The notes beneath the pieces are model-generated. The model ran no database searches, was not told where the DNA came from, and was given only the letters and a program-made list of their open reading frames with translations. Position numbers and translations under genes: made by a program. A stretch of DNA of 64,000 bases from NCBI RefSeq assembly GCF_001425265.1, contig NZ_LMEC01000020.1:365839-429838 (forward strand). The letters run 5' to 3'. This DNA is from Massilia sp. Root418. Its GTDB lineage: Bacteria > Pseudomonadota > Gammaproteobacteria > Burkholderiales > Burkholderiaceae_D. Positions within the stretch are counted from its first letter, which is position 1. Every line of letters starts with the position of its first letter. Positions 25,281 to 33,017 of the stretch are shown piece by piece.

Positions 25281-26063
25281 GTGCGGAAATCGCTCACGCT
25301 GCTGCCTGTGCTGCTCGCCCTGCTGGGTGGCGTGCGGCCGGGGTGGTGTGCCGAACAACAGTTGGATGCTTACAACACCTACCTGTCGCCGCCCTTCCTC
25401 AACCCGGATGGCAGCGGCATCGCGGCCGACCTGGTGGCGCGCCTGAACGCCCACCTGGAGGGCGCCTACCGGCTGCGGCTGCGCCACGTGCCGCGCCAGC
25501 GGCTGATGCTGGCCGGCATGCGCAATCCGGCCGGTTTCGACGGCGTGGGCCTGCTGCTCACGCCCGCCTTCGTCAACGACGACACCCGGCCGCGCTTCCT
25601 GTGGAGCGAGCCGGTGTTCCACGACTACAACGTGCTGGTGTTTGCCGCCACGGCCGTGCCGCAGCTTGAATCGGTGGACGATTTGCGCGGCCTGCGCTTC
25701 GGCGCCATCATCGGCTACCGCTACCTGAACCTGGAGCGGCTGCTGGCCGACGGCGGCCTGCGGCGCCAGGACACCGGCGCCGAGCGCCTGAACCTGCGCA
25801 AGGTGGCCCTGGGGCGCGTGGACTTCACGCAGATGAACCGCCTGCTCTACAGCGCCATCGAAAGCGAGTCCGAGTTCGCCGGCAAGCTTGCCGCCATCCC
25901 GGAACCGGGCGCGCCGCCGTTCGCGCGGCGCCTGTTCGTGGGGCCGCACCGCAAGGAACTGCTGGCGCGCCTGAACGCCGCCCTGGCCGCCCTGCCCTGC
26001 GACCAGGCCTGGCGCGCCAGCGCCACCCGCCACCATATCGCGCTGGCGCCTTGCGCGCGCTAG
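25281..26063 (+). CDS. Periplasmic substrate-binding protein, family 3-like
   Basis: The 260-residue exported protein resembles solute-binding family 3 (amino-acid-type) proteins: LDAYNTYLSPPFLNPDG early, GVGLLLTPAFVNDDTRPRFLWSEPV mid-way, VDDLRGLRFGAIIGYRY near 140. No permease or ATPase gene is adjacent, so it may be a stand-alone sensor-like binding protein. GTG at 25281 has GGAAAGGA just upstream and gives a clean signal peptide; an ATG at 25266 is in frame. It is divergent from the TonB receptor and may share the operator. Confidence 0.75.
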   Translation: MRKSLTLLPVLLALLGGVRPGWCAEQQLDAYNTYLSPPFLNPDGSGIAADLVARLNAHLEGAYRLRLRHVPRQRLMLAGMRNPAGFDGVGLLLTPAFVNDDTRPRFLWSEPVFHDYNVLVFAATAVPQLESVDDLRGLRFGAIIGYRYLNLERLLADGGLRRQDTGAERLNLRKVALGRVDFTQMNRLLYSAIESESEFAGKLAAIPEPGAPPFARRLFVGPHRKELLARLNAALAALPCDQAWRASATRHHIALAPCAR

Positions 26064-26090
26064 CCGCCCCGTGTCAACTGCCGCTGTCAA

Positions 26091-26108
26091 CTGTCACGCG
26101 CTTGTCAT
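26091..26108 (+). promoter_or_regulatory. Pho box upstream of the cyclic phosphodiesterase gene
   Basis: CTGTCAC, four bases, TTGTCAT: two heptamers at 11-bp pitch, 12 of 14 heptamer positions as in the PhoB consensus. Two further TGTCA copies lie at 26072 and 26085. The box ends 51 bp before the ATG, leaving room for a -10 near 26118. Confidence 0.65.
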
Positions 26109-26159
26109 TCAATCAATGTAGAGTCTCGTCGTTACCCATTTACCGACGGAAGCACTGCA

Positions 26160-28292
26160 ATGACCAATAATAAGACACTGGCAGCGGCCATGGCCGCCAT
26201 CGCCGCCACGGCCGCCGCCGGCCTGGCCGGCTGCTCCAACGACGCCGCCCCGCCCGCCCCTGCGCCGGCCCTGTACGCCGAAGGCACCACGGTCACGCTG
26301 GCCCTGCTGGAGACCACCGACCTGCACGCCAACGTCATGAGCTACAACTACTACTCGCTGGCCGAAGACGCCAGCCTGGGCGTGGAGCGCACCTCCACCC
26401 TGGTGCAGGCCGCGCGCGCCGAGTTCCCCAACAATATCCTGCTCGACAACGGCGACACCATCCAGGGCACGCTGCTGGGCGACCTGCAGGCCGTTACAAG
26501 CCCGGTGCCGTGCAGCGCCACGCTGGCCATCCACAAGGCCATGAACAGCATGAAGTTCGACGCGGGCGGCATGGGCAACCACGAATTCAACTATGGCCTG
26601 CCCTACCTGAGCCAGGTCACCAATACCGAATTCGGCATTCCCGGCGTGAGCAAGCCCGCCGGCAACTGCGGCGCCCCGGCCTTCCCTCTGGTGCTGACCA
26701 ACGTCACCGGCGTGGCCAGCGAGAAGCCCATCTTCTCGCCCTACACCCTGCTGGCGCGCGAGTTCGCCGGCACCGGGCCGGACGGCAAGCCGGTCAGCGT
26801 GAAGCTGAACGTCGGCGTGATGAGCTTTGTGCCGCCGCAGATCCTGGAGTGGGACCAGAAGAACCTGGCCGGCAAGGTGGCCGTGTCCGGCGCGGTGGAG
26901 GCGGCGCGCAAATACGTGCCCGAGCTGCGCGCCAAGGGCGCCGACCTGGTGGTGGCGCTGTCGCACGGCGGCCTCGATACCAGCACCTACAGCCCGAAAA
27001 TGGAAAACGCCAGCTACCACCTGACCGCGCCCGGCATGGACATCGACGCGCTGATGATAGGCCACTCGCACCTGATCTTCCCGAAAGGGAAAGAGACCGG
27101 CGCCGCCGCGCTGGACCCGTCCTTCGCCGCGCTGCCGGCCAGCGCCAACGTGGACGGCGCCAACGGCTTCGTAAACGGCGTGCCCACCGTGATGGCGCAG
27201 AGCTGGGGCCGCCGGCTGGGCATCATCAAGATGCAGCTGGTGTACCAGGGGGGCAAATGGGTGGCCGTCCCGGGCAAGACCACGGTGGAATCGCGCGGTT
27301 TCAAGTACACCGACGGCACCACCAACGTGAAGGCCGATCCCGCCATCGCCGCGCAGGTGGCAGGCGAACACGCCGCCACCATCGCCTACGCCAAGCAGCC
27401 GCTGGGCGTGAGCACGGACTTCCAGATGTCGGCCTACTTCGCGCTGGCCGGCGACGTGAGCGCCATCCAGCTGGTGAACCAGGCGCAGATCGACTACGTG
27501 AAGAACTTCATCGCCACCAGCACCGACGCCACCCTGGCCAGCTACAAGTCCATTCCCGTGATCTCCTGCAGCGCGCCGTTCAAGGCCGGCCGCAACGGGC
27601 CGTCCGACTTCACCGACGTGGCGCCTGGCGCCAGCGCGGCGGCGCCGGTGGGCCTGCAGGTGCGCAATCCGGGCGACCTTTACCTGTACAGCAACAACAA
27701 CCTGCAAGCGGTGAAGATCAAGGGTTCGGACCTGAAAGCCTGGCTGGAAACGGCCGCGCGCCAGTTCGGCCAGATCGACCCGGCCAGGACCGCCGAGCAG
27801 GATCTGGTGCCGAGCTACGGCACCATCTATAACTATGACGTGTTCTACGCCGAGAACAACGAGCTGAAATACCAGATCGACGTGACCAAGCCGGCCGGCA
27901 GCCGCATCGTGGGCCTGAGCTACAAGGGCAAGCCGGTGGCGGACGGGGACGACTTCATCGTGGCCACCAACGACTACCGCGCCGGCGGCGGCGGCGCGGT
28001 GCCGGGCATCGACGGCAGCAAGACCATCATCAAGTCGCCGGATGCGAACCAGACCGTGGTGAGCAACTACCTGCAGGCGCTGGGCAAGAGCACCGGCAAG
28101 GTCAGCCTGGCGGCCAACGGCAGCGCGCGCAGCTGGAGCTTCGTGAAGGTGGCCACCGCCGGCCCGGTGATCCTGCGCTCGGCGCCGGGGCATCTGGCCC
28201 AGGCCAAGGCCAGCGGTCTGGCCAGCGTGACGGCCGAGGGCGGGCTGGATGCCAGCGGCTTCGCGAAGTACACCATAGACCTGAGCAAGTGA
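26160..28292 (+). CDS. cpdB: 2',3'-cyclic-nucleotide 2'-phosphodiesterase/3'-nucleotidase, lipoprotein
   Basis: The 710-residue enzyme hydrolyses 2',3'-cyclic nucleotides and then 3'-nucleotides outside the cytoplasm, releasing phosphate and nucleosides. The N-terminal metallophosphatase domain shows TTDLHANVMSYNYY, LLDNGDTIQGT, GMGNHEFNYG and GHSHLIFP (about residues 50-305). The 5'-nucleotidase C-terminal domain follows (about 400-640) with ATNDYRAGGGG near 603. A lipobox LAGC at residues 22-25 makes it a lipoprotein, unlike the soluble E. coli protein. The Pho box just upstream suggests induction under phosphate starvation. Confidence 0.92.
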   Translation: MTNNKTLAAAMAAIAATAAAGLAGCSNDAAPPAPAPALYAEGTTVTLALLETTDLHANVMSYNYYSLAEDASLGVERTSTLVQAARAEFPNNILLDNGDTIQGTLLGDLQAVTSPVPCSATLAIHKAMNSMKFDAGGMGNHEFNYGLPYLSQVTNTEFGIPGVSKPAGNCGAPAFPLVLTNVTGVASEKPIFSPYTLLAREFAGTGPDGKPVSVKLNVGVMSFVPPQILEWDQKNLAGKVAVSGAVEAARKYVPELRAKGADLVVALSHGGLDTSTYSPKMENASYHLTAPGMDIDALMIGHSHLIFPKGKETGAAALDPSFAALPASANVDGANGFVNGVPTVMAQSWGRRLGIIKMQLVYQGGKWVAVPGKTTVESRGFKYTDGTTNVKADPAIAAQVAGEHAATIAYAKQPLGVSTDFQMSAYFALAGDVSAIQLVNQAQIDYVKNFIATSTDATLASYKSIPVISCSAPFKAGRNGPSDFTDVAPGASAAAPVGLQVRNPGDLYLYSNNNLQAVKIKGSDLKAWLETAARQFGQIDPARTAEQDLVPSYGTIYNYDVFYAENNELKYQIDVTKPAGSRIVGLSYKGKPVADGDDFIVATNDYRAGGGGAVPGIDGSKTIIKSPDANQTVVSNYLQALGKSTGKVSLAANGSARSWSFVKVATAGPVILRSAPGHLAQAKASGLASVTAEGGLDASGFAKYTIDLSK

Positions 28293-28300
28293 TACCGGCC

Positions 28301-29068
28301 ATGAAAAGCGCACATCTGCTTGCGGGTGCATCGGTCGTGGTGGCGGGCGCCGTGCTGGTATGGAGCACGCATACCCCTGCATCTGCGCAGGCGCCGTCGG
28401 CCGCGCAGATCGAAGCGGCCGCCATGGCGGCGGCGCAGACCGGCAGTCCCGAAGCGCGCCAGCAGCTGCAACGCTGGGCGCGGCAAGGCTTGCCGGTGGC
28501 GGAGCGGGAACTCGGTACGCTGTACCGCAAGGAACCCGAGCGCCAGGGCCCGGCGCGCCAGCTGCTGGAGCACGCCGCGCGCGCAGGCGATGCCGAAGCG
28601 GCGTATCAGTTGGGGGAGATGCTGCGGGCGGGGTTCGCCGGCGCGGCGGGCCAGGGGGGCGCGCCCGGGCAGCAAGGCCAGCCGGGCCAGCCCGGGAAGG
28701 CCTGGCCGTGGTACCGCCAGGCGGCCGAGGCAGGTCACGCCCGGGCCGCGCTGACCCTGGGCCAGATGGCCGCCAACGGCGACGGCGTGCGCAAGGACGC
28801 GGCGGTGGCGGCCAGGTGGCTGACGCTGGCCAGTGATCTGGGCAATGCGCATGCGATGTTTTTGCTGTCGAACGCTTACCGCTACGGGGTCGGCGTGGAG
28901 CGCGACGAGGCCAGGGGATTCCAGCTGCTGGAAAACGCGGCCGAACACGAGTACCCGCCCGCGCTGCAGGACCTGGCGCTCGCGGTGCAAAGCGAGGACG
29001 CGCAGCGCGCCGGGCATTTGCTGAAGGAAGCGTCGGAACACAGGCGCAATAACTGGAACAGGTATTAG
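28301..29068 (+). CDS. Sel1-repeat (TPR-like) exported protein
   Basis: A 255-residue protein with an N-terminal membrane segment or signal (LLAGASVVVAGAVLVWS) and at least four Sel1-type helical repeats, for example AEAAYQLGEMLRAG, ARAALTLGQMAANGDGV and NAHAMFLLSNAYRYGVGV. Such repeats build protein-protein interaction scaffolds. The region between the first repeats contains a Gly/Gln-rich stretch (GAAGQGGAPGQQGQPGQPG). A GTG at 28289 overlapping the cpdB stop is an alternative start. Probably translated from the cpdB transcript. Confidence 0.75.
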   Translation: MKSAHLLAGASVVVAGAVLVWSTHTPASAQAPSAAQIEAAAMAAAQTGSPEARQQLQRWARQGLPVAERELGTLYRKEPERQGPARQLLEHAARAGDAEAAYQLGEMLRAGFAGAAGQGGAPGQQGQPGQPGKAWPWYRQAAEAGHARAALTLGQMAANGDGVRKDAAVAARWLTLASDLGNAHAMFLLSNAYRYGVGVERDEARGFQLLENAAEHEYPPALQDLALAVQSEDAQRAGHLLKEASEHRRNNWNRY

Positions 29069-29085
29069 CGCCGCTGGCGGCTCAC

Positions 29086-29122
29086 GGCGGGTTACGCGCC
29101 TCCGGCGCTAACCCGCCCTACG
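29086..29122. repeat. Palindromic intergenic repeat
   Basis: GGCGGGTTA/TAACCCGCC hairpin with CTACG tail in the convergent gap after the Sel1 gene. Confidence 0.85.
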
Positions 29123-29271
29123 AGTCCCCCGCAGCGGCGCGTAGCCACACGGCGGCGTAGCGACGTCGTGACGCGGCGCGTGGCGGCCCGGCACGGCGCG
29201 GCGCGGTTCGGCGGTGGGGCAGTGCGCCCGGGCGAGTGCTGCGGCGCGGCGGTGCGGCCTTGCCGTGGGAC

Positions 29272-29310
29272 CGTAGGGCGGGTTAGGCGGCGCGGCCGCC
29301 GTAACCCGCC
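29272..29310. repeat. Palindromic intergenic repeat, inverted partner
   Basis: CGTAG followed by GGCGGGTTA...TAACCCGCC, inverted relative to 29086-29122. The 150 bp between hold only short GC-rich near-repeats (GGCGCGGCG-like) and no gene. Confidence 0.85.
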
Positions 29311-29319
29311 GCACAGGCC

Positions 29320-30885
29320 TCAACCCGCGCCAGCGCCCCGCAACTCCAGCGCATACGCCCGCGTCGTGGCCGGCAACCGGTAACGCGCGCGCGGCCCGCC
29401 ATGGTCCACCAGCGCCAGCGAATGGCTCACCAATCCCGCCAGCGCATCAATCGCCTCATACAGCGAAAATCCCTCCCCGCCCAGCGCCGCCACCGCCGCC
29501 TCTATCGTAAACCCATCCGGCAGCGCCGCCAGGTGCTGCAAGGCGCAGCGCATCGGCTCGGCCAGCAAGGCGTAGCTCCAGTCCAGCGCCGCGCGCATCG
29601 ACTGGTGCCGCAGCGGCGCGTTGCGCCGGCCGCGCCGCAAGAGCCGCAGCATGTCCTCCAGCCCCGCAGCAGTCTGCTCCACGCCCAGCGCCGGCACGCA
29701 GGCCGCCGCCAGCTCCACCGCCAGCGGCAAGCCTTCCAGCCTGCGGCAGATCGCCGCGATCTGCACCGCCATGCGCGGCGTCGGCACGAAAGCGCTATCC
29801 GCCGCGCGCACGCGGGCCACGAACAGCTGCAGCGCACTATATTGCAGCAAATGCGCGCCCTCGACCATGTCCACGTCCGGCACCGCCAGCGGCGGCACGC
29901 GCCACACCGTCTCGCCTGCGGCCAGCAAAGGCTGGCGGCTGGTGAGCAGCAGCCGCAAATGCGGACAGCGCTGCAGCAGCGCCTCCACCAGCCGCGCCAC
30001 CGCGTCGGCCAAGTGCTCGCAGTTGTCCAGCACCAGCAACAGCTGCTGCTGCCCGATGTGCGCCGCCAGCGTGGCCGGAGTATGCCCGCCGGCGGCGCCA
30101 GGATCGCCCCGGCCAGCCGATGCGCCCGAGTCACCCGGGTCACCCGGGTCACCCGAGCCCCCCGAACACTCCCAGCCCTTCGGTTCGCCCGAGGCTCCTG
30201 TACCAGCCGGCTCCCACAAAGCGCCTGAGCCGCCCGAGTCCCCCGACTCCAGCCCCAGCGCGCAAGCCACGGCTGCCGCGACGCCTGCAGCATCCCTGAT
30301 CTCCGCCAGTTCGGCCCAGGCCACACTGCCCGCCGGCGCCAGCGCCACACGATGCGCGATGGCCAGCGCCAGCTGCGTCTTGCCGATGCCGCCAGTGCCC
30401 GCCAAGGTGAGCAGGCGGCAGCCGTCCAGCCGCGCCAGCGCATCCCGCAACTGCGCCTCGCGCCCGATCAGTTCCGCCATCGGCAACGGCAGCTGCCGCG
30501 TGCACGGCCGCGCCGCGGCGGGCGCCGTCAGCGCCGTGGCAGCCGTGGTGCTGAGCCGCCCGGCAAAGACGTAGCCGCGCCCCGCCACGGTCCCGATCAG
30601 GTTCCTGTCCTCGCCGAGCGCCTTGCGCAGTGCAGCAATCTGCACCCGAAGATTGCTGGCATGAATATCCTGCCCCGGCCAGGCCTGCGCCAGCAGCGCG
30701 TCCTGGCTCACCACATTCCCGCGCGAGGCGATCAGCGCCATCAGCACCGCCGTGGCGCGCGGGCCCAGCACGATCGTGCGGCTTTCCCCGTTCTTGTCTT
30801 CGGACTGCAGCTCGCCCCGTCCCGGCAGCACCATATGGCGGCCGAAGGCGACGATGTCCGTGTCCTGTTCCAGCAATGTATTCAT
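29320..30885 (-). CDS. Winged-helix transcriptional regulator with AAA/NB-ARC-type ATPase domain
   Basis: A 521-residue regulator (from ATG 30885). Residues 1-110 form an OmpR/CadC-like winged helix (GNVVSQDALLAQAWPGQDIHA, then NLRVQIAALRKALGED, VAGRGYVF). A signal-transduction ATPase follows: Walker A LAGTGGIGKTQLA near 165, Walker B LLLVLDNCEH near 285 and LLLTSRQPL. There is no TPR or C-terminal sensor beyond about 510, so it is shorter than many relatives. Between the Walker motifs lies a roughly 50-residue Gly/Ser/Pro/Asp-rich insert encoded by 9-bp repeats. It is divergent from the response-regulator gene. Confidence 0.82.
   Translation of the reverse strand: MNTLLEQDTDIVAFGRHMVLPGRGELQSEDKNGESRTIVLGPRATAVLMALIASRGNVVSQDALLAQAWPGQDIHASNLRVQIAALRKALGEDRNLIGTVAGRGYVFAGRLSTTAATALTAPAAARPCTRQLPLPMAELIGREAQLRDALARLDGCRLLTLAGTGGIGKTQLALAIAHRVALAPAGSVAWAELAEIRDAAGVAAAVACALGLESGDSGGSGALWEPAGTGASGEPKGWECSGGSGDPGDPGDSGASAGRGDPGAAGGHTPATLAAHIGQQQLLLVLDNCEHLADAVARLVEALLQRCPHLRLLLTSRQPLLAAGETVWRVPPLAVPDVDMVEGAHLLQYSALQLFVARVRAADSAFVPTPRMAVQIAAICRRLEGLPLAVELAAACVPALGVEQTAAGLEDMLRLLRRGRRNAPLRHQSMRAALDWSYALLAEPMRCALQHLAALPDGFTIEAAVAALGGEGFSLYEAIDALAGLVSHSLALVDHGGPRARYRLPATTRAYALELRGAGAG
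30127..30156. repeat. 9-bp in-frame tandem repeat inside the regulator gene
   Basis: GTCACCCGG repeated about three times, encoding GDPGDPGDSG on the minus strand. The 9-bp unit means that copy-number change would not break the frame. Confidence 0.75.
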
Positions 30886-30919
30886 ACAGAACAGCGTAAC
30901 GCGGCACTGCACAATGCCC

Positions 30920-30936
30920 TACCCCCGATTGGGGTA
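30920..30936. promoter_or_regulatory. Inverted repeat TACCCC-N5-GGGGTA in a divergent promoter region
   Basis: A perfect 6-bp inverted repeat with a five-base centre, in the gap between the ATPase regulator and the response regulator. It is a possible operator for either; it is too short and unaccompanied by T residues to be a terminator. Confidence 0.45.
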
Positions 30937-30997
30937 TACAGCCGCTGAAACACCCCTGTCTCGTGTAAAATGTTTGCCTTTAACAAACTTGCTTCCC

Positions 30998-31627
30998 GTG
31001 ACCATTTCGTCCCCCATCCGTGTCCTCGTCGCCGACGACCACCCCCTGCTGCGCGAAGGGCTGGCCGCCGTGCTGGGGCATTGTCCGGACGTCGCGCTGG
31101 TTGGCGAGGCCTGCGACGGCGCGCAAGCCATCGAGCAGTACCGCCTGTGCCGGCCGGACGTCACCCTGATGGACCTGCAGATGCCGGTCATGAACGGCAT
31201 CGACGCCATCACCGCCATCCGGGCGCACGACCCGTTGGCGCGCATCATCGTGCTCACCACCTACAAGGGCGACGTGCAGGTGCTGCGCGCGCTGAAAGCC
31301 GGCGCGGCGGGCTATCTGCTGAAAAGCATGCTGCGCAGCGACCTGACCGACACCATCCGCAAGGTGCACGCGGGGCAGCAGCACATCCCCCCTGAAATCG
31401 CCGCCGAAATGGCAGCCTATTTCGCCGCCGACGCGCTGACCGCGCGCGAGATCGACGTGCTGCGCCTGGTCGCGCTGGGCAATTCGAACCGGCGCGTGGC
31501 GGCGGAACTGGGCATTGCGGAAGAAACCGTGAAGGCTCACATGAGCGGCCTGCTGGCCAAGCTGGGCGCCAACGACCGCACGCACGCCGTCACCATCGCC
31601 ATCCGGCGCGGCATTATCGAGATCTAG
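30998..31627 (+). CDS. NarL/FixJ-family response regulator
   Basis: The 209-residue protein from GTG 30998 has a receiver domain (VLVADDHPLLREG; phospho-acceptor Asp in VTLMDLQMPVMNG near residue 56; Thr and Lys in VLTTYKG and GYLLKSM) and a LuxR-type helix-turn-helix (LTAREIDVLRLVALGNSNRRVA, then AEETVKAHMSGLLAKLGA). No histidine kinase gene is adjacent, so its partner is elsewhere. The MFS gene starts two bases after its stop, suggesting that it controls or is co-expressed with that transporter. The start is not ATG; upstream ATGs are out of frame. Confidence 0.88.
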   Translation: MTISSPIRVLVADDHPLLREGLAAVLGHCPDVALVGEACDGAQAIEQYRLCRPDVTLMDLQMPVMNGIDAITAIRAHDPLARIIVLTTYKGDVQVLRALKAGAAGYLLKSMLRSDLTDTIRKVHAGQQHIPPEIAAEMAAYFAADALTAREIDVLRLVALGNSNRRVAAELGIAEETVKAHMSGLLAKLGANDRTHAVTIAIRRGIIEI

Positions 31628-31629
31628 AG

Positions 31630-32952
31630 ATGCCCCCACGCTGGAAGACCCTGGCCATCCTCGCCTGTACCCAGATCATGTCCTGGGGCTCGCTGTACTA
31701 CGCCATCGCCATCCTGGCGCCCGAGATCCAGCGCGAGATGGGCTGGCGCAGCGAATCGGTGGTGGGCGCCTTCTCGTGGAGCCTGCTGGTGTCCGGGCTG
31801 GCCGCCACGCCCATCGGCTCCTTGCTGGACCGGCACGGCGGGCGCGGCGTGATGGGCGCCGGTTCCGTGCTCGGCGCGGCGGGCTTCGCGCTACTGAGCC
31901 AGGTGCACAGCCTGCCGGTCTACTACGCCGCATGGTCCGTGCTCGGGCTGGCCATGGCCATGACCATGTACGAAGCGGCCTTCGCCACCATCAACCGCCA
32001 GTTCGGCATGGACAGCCGCAAGGCCATCTCCACGCTGACCCTGTTCGGGGGCTTCGCCAGCACCGTTTCCTGGCCCCTGACCCAGTATCTCGACGCCCAC
32101 GCCGGCTGGCGCGACACCTGCCTGGTCTACGCCGCCGCCCAGCTGCTCCTCAGCTTCCCGCTGCACCTGCTGCTGCCCGCCAGGAAGGATTTGCCGCCGC
32201 ACCTGCCCACGCCGGTGCCGGCTGATTTGCCGGCCAGGCTGCCGCCGTCACCCGGCATCGCGCCGCAGCCAGCCGCCGCCGCGCCATCCGCGCCGCCATC
32301 CCCGCCGCCAGCCCCGCCGGCATCCCCACAGCCATCCGCTACGCCCACATCCGGCTCGGCCCCGCGCGACCACTCGCTGCAGGAAGCCATCCGCCACCCG
32401 GCCTTCTGGAAGCTCGCCTTCGCCTTCTCCGCCAACAGCTTCATCTTCTCCGCGCTGTCGGTGCACCTGATCCCGCTGCTGCAGCAGTACGGCCACAGCG
32501 CCGCGCTGGCGGTCTGGCTGGCCGCGCTGGTCGGCCCCATGCAGGTGGCGGGCCGCATCGGCGAAATGACCATAGGCCGCAACGCCCTGCCCCGCAACAT
32601 CGGCAAGATCACCTTCGGCGCCCTGCCCGCCGCCCTGCTCGCGCTGCTGCTGTTTGGCGTGCACGCCTGGGCGGCCGTCCTGTTCTGCATGATGTACGGC
32701 ATGAGCAACGGCATCCTCACCATCGTGCGCGGCACCATCCCGCAGACCATGTTCGGCCGCCGCCACTATGGCGCCATCTCCGGCGCGCTGGCCGGCCCAG
32801 CCCTGGTTTCGCGCGCCGCCGGCCCGCTGGCCATGGCAGGCCTGGTGCACTACGGCGTACCGGCCTTGCTGCTGCTGGTGCTGCTGGCCGTGGCGATCGC
32901 ATCGTTCGCCTTCTACCTTCTCGCCATCCGCGTCCAAGTTTCCGAAGGGTAG
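31630..32952 (+). CDS. MFS transporter with proline-rich central loop
   Basis: A 440-residue major facilitator protein with about 12 membrane segments. SLLDRHGGRGVMGAG is the loop 2-3 motif. The central cytoplasmic loop between helices 6 and 7 (about residues 185-255) is unusually long and almost pure Pro/Ala/Ser (for example [17 protein letters not shown]), probably a low-complexity expansion. Substrate unknown; the general pattern resembles oxalate/formate-antiporter-like or monocarboxylate carriers. It starts two bases after the response regulator gene and has no strong ribosome site, so it likely depends on coupling. Confidence 0.8.
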   Translation: MPPRWKTLAILACTQIMSWGSLYYAIAILAPEIQREMGWRSESVVGAFSWSLLVSGLAATPIGSLLDRHGGRGVMGAGSVLGAAGFALLSQVHSLPVYYAAWSVLGLAMAMTMYEAAFATINRQFGMDSRKAISTLTLFGGFASTVSWPLTQYLDAHAGWRDTCLVYAAAQLLLSFPLHLLLPARKDLPPHLPTPVPADLPARLPPSPGIAPQPAAAAPSAPPSPPPAPPASPQPSATPTSGSAPRDHSLQEAIRHPAFWKLAFAFSANSFIFSALSVHLIPLLQQYGHSAALAVWLAALVGPMQVAGRIGEMTIGRNALPRNIGKITFGALPAALLALLLFGVHAWAAVLFCMMYGMSNGILTIVRGTIPQTMFGRRHYGAISGALAGPALVSRAAGPLAMAGLVHYGVPALLLLVLLAVAIASFAFYLLAIRVQVSEG

Positions 32953-33017
32953 CGTGCGCCACCGCAATAGCGGCCTCACTACCATGGCCACATTGCAAAC
33001 CATGCGGAAGGCCAGCC

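Noticed and set aside
30970..31395. ATG-started 141-residue frame over the response regulator
   Set aside because: It has the only nearby ATG, but its product is Arg/Gly-rich without motifs; the GTG frame at 30998 encodes a complete receiver plus LuxR domain.
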